5,682 bases of DNA from Chloroflexota bacterium (lineage in GTDB: Bacteria > Chloroflexota > Dehalococcoidia > Dehalococcoidales > WRFJ01), in contig WRFJ01000064.1 of the NCBI GenBank assembly GCA_009778865.1, positions 1 to 5,682 of the forward strand, given 5' to 3'. The notes beneath the pieces were generated by a model that saw nothing but the letters and a program-made list of their open reading frames with translations, was not told the origin of the DNA and made no database searches. Both the position numbers and the translations under genes were made by a program. Of this stretch, positions 1 through 5,259 are shown piece by piece. The first letter of the stretch is position 1; each line of letters opens with the position of its first letter.

Positions 1-422
1 CCTGTCCTACCGGAGCCATTGGCCAACAAAAAGAACCTATTTGGGATATTGATAATCCATCACTGTACCAATATGGCGGAGGCAAAGAAGTAAAATTTAA
101 CGGCCTAGGCAAGAAAGTATTTAGGTATGATGCCGGGGCTTGCTGTTATGCCGCCATGGCTTATGGTGGTGCCTGCGCTACTTGTATGGGAACTTGTACT
201 TTTAATACTGGCATCGGCGCCGGCATTCATGAATTTGTTAAACCTATGGTCTCTACAACTTCTTTATTTAACGGCTTCTTCTGGAGAGCCGACGGCTTTT
301 TTGGCTTTGATATGATTCCCGGTAACAAAAAAGACGAGTGGTGGGATAAACACTTGCCGGTACATGCTATAGATTCTACTGTTACCGCTTACGACTGGGC
401 TTATCGCCAGCGCGGGCGCTAG
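1..422 (+). CDS. rdhA: Reductive dehalogenase catalytic subunit RdhA, C-terminal part (5' end outside window)
   Basis: RdhA is the corrinoid and Fe-S enzyme that removes halogen from organohalides as terminal electron acceptor, normally exported by Tat to the outer face of the membrane. The frame is open from the left edge (first full codon at 3) to TAG at 420-422, giving 139 residues. The fragment begins with CPTGAI, which looks like the end of the first CxxCxxCxxxCP ferredoxin motif. The second cluster follows: a Cys pair at fragment residues 47-48, then C58-x2-C61-x3-C65 in the context CATCMGTCTFN. Downstream are the family-typical STTSLFNGFFWRAD (84-97), an FFGF motif, EWWDKHLP (112-119) and a D-S-T near 124-126. 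This matches the C-terminal end of Dehalococcoidia RdhAs. The rdhB gene follows directly. The Tat signal and cobamide-binding domain are off the window, so intactness and substrate cannot be judged. The in-frame ATG at 156 is internal, not a start. Confidence 0.9.
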   Translation, partial: CPTGAIGQQKEPIWDIDNPSLYQYGGGKEVKFNGLGKKVFRYDAGACCYAAMAYGGACATCMGTCTFNTGIGAGIHEFVKPMVSTTSLFNGFFWRADGFFGFDMIPGNKKDEWWDKHLPVHAIDSTVTAYDWAYRQRGR

Positions 423-453
423 ATTTAATAAATAGAAAAAGAGAGAATATATT

Positions 454-732
454 ATGTTGTGGACATTATTTACAATAATCTTAGTAGTCGCCGTTACATT
501 ACTCGTAGTCTATACAATAGTTAAGAAAATATCTGTACGTTGGTGGGAATGGTTAATCGGTGGCATAGGTTTGGTACTTTTGGTTTTTGCCTTACAAAAT
601 TTCGTGGGTGCTTTGGCTGAGAGTGAGAATCATGCCGCTTGGACTTTCTTGTTGACTTTAGGTATTCCGGCGATTATTTTGATTGCTTTGCCTACTGTTG
701 TTGTGATGAATAGAAACAGAGTAGAAATTTAA
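454..732 (+). CDS. rdhB: Reductive dehalogenase membrane anchor protein RdhB
   Basis: This 92-residue protein is almost entirely hydrophobic, with three predicted membrane helices at about residues 3-23, 35-54 and 63-85. Between helices 1 and 2 lies RWWEWL (29-34), and after helix 2 comes the motif QNFVGALAE (48-56), then AAW (61-63). Size, three-helix topology, the W-x-EW loop and the position just after rdhA all identify RdhB, the presumed anchor that holds RdhA at the outside of the cytoplasmic membrane; that role is family knowledge, largely inferred from gene order. The ATG is 31 nt after the rdhA stop, with a purine-rich AAAGAGAGAA about 8 nt upstream as a weak ribosome binding site, so translation from an rdhAB transcript is expected. 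No rdh regulator (MarR or two-component type) is present downstream, so any regulator would lie left of the window. Confidence 0.88.
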   Translation: MLWTLFTIILVVAVTLLVVYTIVKKISVRWWEWLIGGIGLVLLVFALQNFVGALAESENHAAWTFLLTLGIPAIILIALPTVVVMNRNRVEI

Positions 733-795
733 ATAATTGTTTAATTTTTAACTACTTAGTCAAAGCAATGCTAGACATAAAACCAAATAACAAAT

Positions 796-838
796 TAAAT
801 GGCGAACTTCGGTAGGTTAGTCCGAAGTTCGCCATTTA
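796..838. terminator. Perfect 17-bp hairpin, probable bidirectional terminator between rdhB and tRNA-Ala
   Basis: Arms 796-812 and 822-838 are exact reverse complements (17 bp, core GGCGAACTTCGG) around a 9-nt loop. It lies 63 nt after the rdhB stop and 67 nt after the 3' end of the minus-strand tRNA, so it separates two convergent transcripts. Read on the minus strand the stem is followed by a T-rich tail (ATTTGTTATTTGG). On the plus strand the tail (TCTATTCTAAG) is weak. It therefore looks best as terminator for the tRNA transcript, and possibly for rdhAB too. The region 733-795 and the stretch 839-905 hold no gene I can support. Confidence 0.7.
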
Positions 839-905
839 TCTATTCTAAGTCTTTTGAAAACAAACCAACGGAAGCTATCTCTAATTGGTTCCAATTATCT
901 TACGA

Positions 906-981
<76 letters not shown>

Positions 982-990
982 AAAAACAAG

Positions 991-1040
991 ATTCATTATA
1001 ACATAGCATTTTATAATATACCAAAGCTATCATAATGAAT
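991..1040. repeat. Imperfect palindrome spanning the tRNA-Ala / Fur divergent promoter region
   Basis: The left arm, 991-1007, contains ATTCATTAT then ATAGC. The right arm, 1026-1040, contains GCTAT then ATAATGAAT. These are reverse complements apart from 2-3 unpaired bases in each arm, with an 18-bp AT-rich spacer. The left arm covers the -10 box of the tRNA promoter, and the right arm ends on the first base of the Fur gene -35 box. The placement suits an operator bound by a dimeric regulator, possibly the adjacent Fur protein itself, but the sequence is not a clean Fur or PerR box and AT-rich DNA forms such repeats easily. Confidence 0.45.
995..1024 (-). promoter_or_regulatory. Predicted promoter of tRNA-Ala
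   Basis: On the minus strand a perfect TATAAT (1000-995) is preceded by TG one base upstream, an extended -10. An 18-bp spacer separates it from TTGGTA (1024-1019), a 4/6 match to the -35 consensus. Initiation would fall near 988, about 7 nt before the mature tRNA 5' end at 981. The eleven bases TATGTTATAAT are identical to the gyrB promoter -10 region. Confidence 0.6.
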
Positions 1041-1068
1041 TGCAAAAAGCCTATTACATAAGTATAAT
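1040..1068 (+). promoter_or_regulatory. Predicted promoter of the Fur-family gene (leaderless)
   Basis: TTGCAA (1040-1045, 4/6 to the -35 consensus), a 17-bp spacer and a perfect TATAAT (1063-1068). Transcription would start about 6-7 nt beyond the -10, that is at or within a base or two of the ATG at 1075. No Shine-Dalgarno sequence lies between the -10 and the ATG, which supports a leaderless mRNA. Confidence 0.65.
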
Positions 1069-1074
1069 TTAGCT

Positions 1075-1506
1075 ATGGACAAGCATAGCCATAATTCATA
1101 TGATCAAACTCTGCGCCAAAAGGGCTATAGGTTGACACCGCAACGAGCTATGGTTTTAGAAGCTATAGAACATGCTACTAGCCATATATCAACAGAAGAA
1201 ATATACACTCCCATTGCTAAAAAATATCCTAATGTTAATATATCCACCGTATACCGCACTCTTGAACTCTTAACTGAGTTGAGCCTGGTAACAGCCACCA
1301 ATATGGGTGACGGCACATTACGTTACCATGCCAGCGGCAAGGGCCGTCATCATCATTTAATATGTAATAAATGTGGTAAGATTATTGATATAAACGAATA
1401 TGACTTACAAGAATTAAAAGATAGTCTTTTAGCTAATTACGGCTTTGCTGCTGAGCTAAAACATGTTGCTTTTTTTGGCTGCTGCCCAGCTTGCACAGAT
1501 AAATAA
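1075..1506 (+). CDS. Fur-family metal-dependent transcriptional regulator
   Basis: A 143-residue protein of usual Fur length. The N-terminal winged helix covers about residues 10-85: GYRLTPQR (17-24), HISTEEIY (37-44) and the recognition-helix motif NISTVYRTLELL (55-66). The dimerisation and metal domain follows: HHHLICNKCGKIIDI (92-106), then H130 and GCCPAC (135-140). The two pairs C97-x2-C100 and C137-x2-C140 form the structural zinc site known in Fur, PerR and Zur. H92-H94 and H130 are candidates for the regulatory metal site. Which metal or signal it senses (iron, zinc, manganese, peroxide) cannot be told from sequence alone, so no symbol is given. The ATG at 1075 gives the full family N-terminus, and no ribosome binding site precedes it. 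It is monocistronic here, divergent from tRNA-Ala, with 335 nt before gyrB. Confidence 0.93.
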   Translation: MDKHSHNSYDQTLRQKGYRLTPQRAMVLEAIEHATSHISTEEIYTPIAKKYPNVNISTVYRTLELLTELSLVTATNMGDGTLRYHASGKGRHHHLICNKCGKIIDINEYDLQELKDSLLANYGFAAELKHVAFFGCCPACTDK

Positions 1507-1741
1507 CTAGACGTTAAATATTTTATCGTTTTATATTTTCAAATATACAGCAAAAATTTTTTGTCAAAAACACAAATTAGCGCATTTTACCAATAATCAT
1601 AGCCTTATAAGTCCGAATGACCAATATCTTCTTGCATAGTTAAATTTTTTTAGATGTCACTATTCTACAAAAAGCTTCGCAAAGGCTGCACAAGACATTT
1701 TTAGCGTTTTTTATCAAAAAGGGTGAAATAAACTAATTTTG
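1507..1741. other. AT-rich intergenic region without a recognisable gene
   Basis: No coding frame or RNA gene is supported here on either strand. Just after the Fur-gene stop is a short AT-only stem (AAATAT 1516-1521 with ATATTT 1533-1538), a poor terminator candidate. There is an A/T tract CAAAAATTTTTTG at 1551-1563 and several runs of A or T, which may give intrinsic curvature upstream of the gyrB promoter. A small stem AGCTT/AGGCT with loop CGCAA lies near 1673-1687. None of these is strong enough for a specific call. Confidence 0.5.
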
Positions 1742-1770
1742 TGGACCAATAAACGTAAATATGTTATAAT
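1742..1770 (+). promoter_or_regulatory. Predicted gyrB promoter with extended -10
   Basis: TGGACC (1742-1747, 4/6 to the -35 consensus), exactly 17 bp, then TATAAT (1765-1770) preceded by TG at 1762-1763. The expected start is near 1777, giving a 5' leader of about 65 nt before the gyrB ATG. It is the best-scoring promoter by eye in this intergenic region. Confidence 0.65.
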
Positions 1771-1794
1771 TAGCGTATAAAATACAAGTAGAGA

Positions 1795-1815
1795 ACCCCG
1801 CTTTTTTGGCGGGGT
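1795..1815 (+). promoter_or_regulatory. GC-rich hairpin in the gyrB 5' leader
   Basis: ACCCCGC (1795-1801) pairs perfectly with GCGGGGT (1809-1815) around loop TTTTTTG, 7 bp in otherwise AT-rich DNA. The T run is in the loop, not after the stem, and what follows is A-rich, so this is not an intrinsic terminator. It sits about 18 nt into the predicted leader and 26 nt before the ATG, so it could stabilise the mRNA or shape ribosome access. Confidence 0.6.
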
Positions 1816-1841
1816 ACAATATATTAAAAAGAGAAAAATTT

Positions 1842-3782
1842 ATGACTGAAGAAGAAATAAGAAGTAAAAAAGAAAAAGATAGTGCCGAGTATAGCGCCAG
1901 CGATATTCAAGTTTTAGAAGGTTTGGAGGCCGTGCGCAAACGTCCAGGCATGTATATTGGTTCTACCGATCAACGCGGTCTAGATCATCTAGTATATGAA
2001 ATCGTGCACAATGCTGTAGACGAAGCCATGGGTGGTTTTTGTGATGAGATTTCTTGCACTATCCACACCGATAATTCAGTGACAGTAGTAGACAATGGCC
2101 GTGGTATTCCCTGCGAAATTCACCCCAAAACTGGCAAGAATGCTTTGGAGACTGTACTAACAGTATTACACGCTGGTGCTAAATTCGGCGGTAAGACCTA
2201 TCAAGTTTCCGGCGGCTTGCACGGCGTAGGTTCATCGGTAGTAAACGCCCTTTCCGAATGGATGATGGCTACCGTTAAAAAAGATGGTAAAATTCATCGC
2301 CAAACTTATTCGCGAGGTGCACCTAAAACCGATCTGGAAATTTTGGGTGATACTGAAGAAACTGGCACCACTATTTCTTTCTACCCTGATACAACAATTA
2401 TGGCTGAACCGGACTGGAATTTCGGTATTATATCTGGCCGTGTACGCGAGATGGCCTATTTAAACAAAGGTCTGACCATACACATTATTGATGAACGCGA
2501 CAACAATCGAAAGCAAACCTATTATTTTGAAGGCGGCATTACCGGCTATGTACGCCATCTAAACCGTCATAAAAATGTCGTTAATCGTTTGCCGGCTTAT
2601 ATCACCGGTAGTCAAGGCACCACAGTAGTGGAAGTAGCTATACAATACAACGATGGCTTTATGGATAATACTTTATCCTTCGCCAACTGCGTCAACACTG
2701 TTGATGGTGGTACTCACTTAACAGGTTTCCGTTCGGCTTTGACTCGTGTATTGAATGACTATGCCCGTAAAGCTAAAATACTAAAAGAAGGCGATGCTAA
2801 CTTAACTGGCGACGATGTGCGCGAAGGCCTAACAGCTATTGTTTCAGTTAAGCTTTCCGAGCCGCAATTTGAAGGCCAGACCAAAGGTAAACTGGGCAAT
2901 ATAGAAGTTAAAGCTATTACCGAAAGTGTAGTATCAGATAAACTTTCGTTATATTTTGAAGAACATCCGGAAGATGCTAAAAAGATTTTAGATAAATGTC
3001 TAATGGCTGCTAGAGCACGCGAAGCGGCTCGGAAAGCTCGCGATCTAGTTATTAAGAAAAACTCCTTAGATGTATCTACCCTACCAGGAAAACTGGCTGG
3101 CTGTTCGGAAAAAGACCCGGCTTCATGTGAGCTTTTCTTGGTAGAAGGCGACTCGGCTGGCGGCTCAGCTAAACAAGGCCGTAACCGCCGCTTTCAGGCG
3201 ATTTTACCTTTGCGCGGTAAGATTTTGAATGTGGAAAAAGCCGGCGCCGATAAGATTTTAGCCCATCAAGAAATACGCACTATCATTACTGCTTTAAATA
3301 CCGGCATAGATGAGGACTATGACGATAGTCGCTTGCGCTATCACCGTGTAGTATTAATGACTGATGCCGATGTGGACGGCGCTCATATCCGTACTCTTTT
3401 ACTCACTTTCTTCTTCCGCCATACTCCTAAATTAATAGAAAACGGTCATCTTTTCATCGCCCAGCCACCATTATACAGTATTAAAAGCGGTAAAAAAGAA
3501 ATGTGGATCTATTCTGACGAGGAAAAAGATGCTATGTTAGCCAGTGAATTTAAAGGTTTACGCAACGTAGAAGTACGCCGCTATAAAGGTTTGGGTGAAA
3601 TGAACGCCGAGCAGCTGTGGGCTACTACTATGAACCCCGCTACCCGCACTTTGCTCAAGGTAGAACTTGATGATGTCAATGAGGCTGACAGTATATGCTC
3701 GTTGCTAATGGGAGAAGAAGTGCCGCCACGCAAACTTTTCATACAAACCCACGCCAAGAGTGTTACCAACCTAGATATTTAA
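1842..3782 (+). CDS. gyrB: DNA gyrase subunit B
   Basis: GyrB is the ATPase and TOPRIM subunit of gyrase, which with GyrA introduces negative supercoils into DNA. The product is 646 residues, the normal length for the short GyrB class. GHKL ATPase: E53 and N57 in YEIVHNAVDEAM (the catalytic Glu and Mg-binding Asn of the family), D84 in VVDNGRGIP, and GLHGVG (125-130). Transducer domain with QTKGKL (346-351), its Lys expected to contact ATP phosphate. TOPRIM: EGDSAGG from E435, then D508-A-D510-V-D512. C-terminal YKGLGEMN (581-588) and a NLDI end are typical of GyrB rather than ParE. No intein or insertion. The ATG at 1842 is preferred: the frame extends back to a TTG at 1806, but that lies inside the leader hairpin and would add 12 residues without family likeness. 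AAAAAGAG about 10 nt before the ATG is a weak ribosome binding site. gyrA and recF are not adjacent. Confidence 0.97.
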   Translation: MTEEEIRSKKEKDSAEYSASDIQVLEGLEAVRKRPGMYIGSTDQRGLDHLVYEIVHNAVDEAMGGFCDEISCTIHTDNSVTVVDNGRGIPCEIHPKTGKNALETVLTVLHAGAKFGGKTYQVSGGLHGVGSSVVNALSEWMMATVKKDGKIHRQTYSRGAPKTDLEILGDTEETGTTISFYPDTTIMAEPDWNFGIISGRVREMAYLNKGLTIHIIDERDNNRKQTYYFEGGITGYVRHLNRHKNVVNRLPAYITGSQGTTVVEVAIQYNDGFMDNTLSFANCVNTVDGGTHLTGFRSALTRVLNDYARKAKILKEGDANLTGDDVREGLTAIVSVKLSEPQFEGQTKGKLGNIEVKAITESVVSDKLSLYFEEHPEDAKKILDKCLMAARAREAARKARDLVIKKNSLDVSTLPGKLAGCSEKDPASCELFLVEGDSAGGSAKQGRNRRFQAILPLRGKILNVEKAGADKILAHQEIRTIITALNTGIDEDYDDSRLRYHRVVLMTDADVDGAHIRTLLLTFFFRHTPKLIENGHLFIAQPPLYSIKSGKKEMWIYSDEEKDAMLASEFKGLRNVEVRRYKGLGEMNAEQLWATTMNPATRTLLKVELDDVNEADSICSLLMGEEVPPRKLFIQTHAKSVTNLDI

Positions 3783-3787
3783 TATCA

Positions 3788-3820
3788 AACCCATTGACAC
3801 TATTGTCAAGGGGTTGTTTT
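3788..3820 (+). terminator. Terminator-like hairpin between gyrB and holA
   Basis: AACCC-A-TTGACA (3788-3799) pairs with TGTCAA-G-GGGTT (3804-3815): 11 pairs with one internal A-G mismatch and a CTAT tetraloop, followed by GTTTT (3816-3820). It begins 6 nt after the gyrB stop and ends 11 nt before the holA ATG, abutting the holA ribosome binding site AAAAGGA. It has the shape of an intrinsic terminator with a short interrupted T tract, so it may end gyrB transcription partially, letting some polymerase read into holA. Confidence 0.6.
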
Positions 3821-3830
3821 AAAAGGAAAA

Positions 3831-4817
3831 ATGTTAAAAGTTTTTATCGGCGAGAATTTATGGTTAGCAGAAAAAGAACTAGCTTCCATTAAAAAACAAG
3901 CCGATCCTTATAATTATGTAAATCTTAATGGCGACAAGCTGACAGTCAATGATCTGGCCAGCCATTGTCAGATTATGCCTTTTTTCGGCGGTAATAAAAC
4001 TATCTGTGTACGTTCATTGCTCAGTCGCTTTGACCGTACTGCACGTGAAAGTAAATACAAAAGTAAAAATCCGATACCTTCTTTGGTTGAGCAATTTGCC
4101 GACATTTTAAACACTTTGCCTGATTTTTGTCATGTAATACTGATAGACAATCAAGTTTCGGAAAGCAATGCTCTGCTTAAATCTTTAAGTAAAGCCCAAG
4201 TTAATATTTGTGAATCACCCAAAGGGCAAGCTTTAGTTAAACACGTAGAAGATGTCGTACAGGAAAAAGACGGTAAAATAGATAAAAATGCTGCTGTTTT
4301 ATTGTCTACTCTGGCTGGCAGCGATATGCTGGCCTTAGATAACGAGCTGGATAAACTTTTGTTATATGTTAATAGCAAGACTATTACTGCTACCGATATT
4401 GATGAAATGTGCTCATTGGCCAAAGAACAGAGCATTTTTAATTTAGTTGATGCTGTTATTAAAAAAGACGGGTACACAGCTGAAAAAATTTTGGCACAGA
4501 TGTTTAAAAACGGTGCTGCTCCCACTATGATTACTCACATGCTGACCCGTTCTTACCGTATTATGCTGGCAATATCTGCCGCTAAAGATGAAGGGTTAAA
4601 GGGTATAGCCGTTAAAAACGTTGCCGATAACATTTTAGGCGCCCCTCTTAAACCGTTTGAATTTAATAAATTAGAAGAGCTTAGTCGCGCCTATACTCTT
4701 AGCCGTTTAAAAAACATCTATAACGAACTTCTGCAAAACGACATAGCAGTTAAAAGTGGGCAACTGGATGCTGAGAGTGCTATCAGCGTGCTGGTATGCT
4801 TATTACTCGCCACTTAA
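3831..4817 (+). CDS. holA: DNA polymerase III subunit delta (clamp loader)
   Basis: HolA is the clamp-loader subunit that opens the beta sliding clamp during replication. The 328-residue product has family-typical length and motifs in order: the N-terminal KVFIGENLWL (3-12), MPFFGGNKTI (49-58; the family has an lPFFg.kr motif), DFCHVILID (98-106) closing a beta strand of the AAA+-like domain, ALDNELDKLLLYV (168-180), SIFNLVDAV (201-209), and the C-terminal collar motif DIAVKSGQLDAE (304-315). Like other delta subunits it has no intact Walker A motif. The start is well fixed: ATG with AAAAGGA 4-5 nt upstream. It lies 48 nt after gyrB on the same strand, with a hairpin between, so it is co-transcribed by readthrough or has its own promoter. 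No terminator is evident after its stop. Confidence 0.93.
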   Translation: MLKVFIGENLWLAEKELASIKKQADPYNYVNLNGDKLTVNDLASHCQIMPFFGGNKTICVRSLLSRFDRTARESKYKSKNPIPSLVEQFADILNTLPDFCHVILIDNQVSESNALLKSLSKAQVNICESPKGQALVKHVEDVVQEKDGKIDKNAAVLLSTLAGSDMLALDNELDKLLLYVNSKTITATDIDEMCSLAKEQSIFNLVDAVIKKDGYTAEKILAQMFKNGAAPTMITHMLTRSYRIMLAISAAKDEGLKGIAVKNVADNILGAPLKPFEFNKLEELSRAYTLSRLKNIYNELLQNDIAVKSGQLDAESAISVLVCLLLAT

Positions 4818-4880
4818 AATAGCTTGCACTGAAGATATGGTGTATGGTTTTGTTATTATATGTATAGAAAGAAAAAATCA

Positions 4881-5010
4881 ATGCCCAGTAACAACAGTAA
4901 ATATACTTCGGAAATATCAGCAGACAGTCAAGTTTATTATTGAAAGCGGACAGGTCATCAATAAAAAGTTGCGAATGGGAATAAAAAATGGATAAACTAT
5001 CTAAATAGTG
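4881..5010 (+). pseudogene. Decayed IS3-family transposase orfA relic (N-terminal HTH region)
   Basis: A frame from ATG 4881 reads MPSNNSKYTSE, the start seen in many IS3-group OrfA proteins, then ends at TGA 4941. Shifting one base, the other frame from 4918 reads QQTVKFIIESGQ and later MGIKNG, which continues the same family pattern (kYt.e...qtakfIieSGks....a.emGi). A third frame from 4988 reads MDKLSK then TAG, where the family has its helix-turn-helix end and a W-V-R-D-Y motif. At least two frameshifts and a stop show the gene is dead. No orfB or clear terminal inverted repeats are in the window. I identify it from memory of the family pattern, not from a search. Confidence 0.5.
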
Positions 5011-5019
5011 TGGATATGA

Positions 5020-5100
5020 TGAGATAAATATTGCGGACATGACATTTTCTGTTACAAGGAAGGGAACAGTGCCCTCTACCATGTCAGGCTTATTATCTCA
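5020..5100. repeat. 81-bp imperfect inverted repeat downstream of the transposase relic
   Basis: TGAGATAA (5020-5027) and GACATG (5036-5041) are matched in reverse complement by CATGTC (5080-5085) and TTATCTCA (5093-5100), with unmatched 8- and 7-nt segments between the two blocks. Inside lies a further short stem CTGTT/AACAG (5049-5053, 5065-5069). It could be the end of an IS or a small non-autonomous element, or a structured leader upstream of alaS. It does not carry the T-box consensus. Confidence 0.45.
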
Positions 5101-5211
5101 CACATTGTTGTAAAAGATAACAACATTACTATACAAGGAGTAGAGTTTTTAAAGTTTTTTAATGATAAAGCCGAAGCTAAAAAGAACAAAAACTCGCACA
5201 AAAAAGGCTAA
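5023..5211 (+). pseudogene. Open frame without start codon, possible gene remnant
   Basis: The frame from 5023 to TAA 5209-5211 is open for 62 codons but has TGA at 5017 and 5020 and no ATG or GTG start. From about 5110 it reads VVKDNNITIQGVEFLKFFND and ends in a Lys/Asn-rich tail (AEAKKNKNSHKKG), which looks more like protein than noise. I do not recognise the family. It may be the C-terminal remnant of a gene cut off by the insertion that left the transposase relic, or chance in AT-rich DNA. Confidence 0.25.
5143..5195 (+). repeat. AT-rich imperfect hairpin upstream of alaS
   Basis: GAGTTTTT (5143-5150) pairs with AAAAACTC (5188-5195). Inside, GTTTTTT (5154-5160) can pair with the AAAAAGAAC segment (5179-5187) apart from a bulge, and AGC/GCT closes a CGAA loop at the tip. 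It lies 64 nt before the alaS ATG. It lacks a following T tract, so it is not a standard terminator. The A/T runs may produce it by chance. Confidence 0.3.
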
Positions 5212-5245
5212 AAAATGGCAATAACTCAATCTATTTATTACTTTT

Positions 5246-5251
5246 AAGGTG
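5246..5251 (+). promoter_or_regulatory. alaS ribosome binding site
   Basis: AAGGTG, complementary to the CACCT part of the 16S rRNA anti-Shine-Dalgarno, with 8 nt before the ATG at 5260. It is the best such site in the window and fixes the alaS start. Confidence 0.75.
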
Positions 5252-5259
5252 TAATTTCT

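Larger units (their letters stand above)
4818..5259. other. 442-nt gene-poor stretch between holA and alaS
   Basis: This interval is far longer than the spacer before holA. It contains, in order, unassigned AT-rich DNA (4818-4880), the transposase relic, the 81-bp inverted repeat, a short stem TGTTGT/ACAACA (5106-5111, 5120-5125), a start-less open frame and an AT-rich hairpin. The mixture of dead coding fragments and repeats suggests an old insertion that has been eroding. No intact gene is supported. Confidence 0.6.

Noticed and set aside
883..896. Short palindrome AATTGGTTCCAATT as tRNA terminator
   Set aside because: Only 5 bp with a tetraloop, all but AT, no T tract; the 17-bp stem at 796-838 is a much better terminator.
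1806..1841. Upstream TTG start extending gyrB by 12 residues
   Set aside because: The TTG lies in the loop of the leader hairpin, has no ribosome binding site, and adds residues without family likeness; ATG 1842 is the better start.
4756..4995. 79-codon plus-strand frame starting inside holA
   Set aside because: Its first part is holA out of frame; only the part from about 4918 has meaning, as a piece of the transposase relic.
4783..5082. 99-codon minus-strand open frame
   Set aside because: It overlaps the holA end and the transposase relic, has no ribosome binding site or family likeness, and is rich in Ile/Ser/Tyr as expected from AT-rich antisense.
4818..5259. T-box riboswitch upstream of alaS
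   Set aside because: The conserved T-box core AGGGTGGNACCGCG is absent (the closest, AGGGAACAGTGCCC, does not fit) and no terminator/antiterminator pair precedes alaS.
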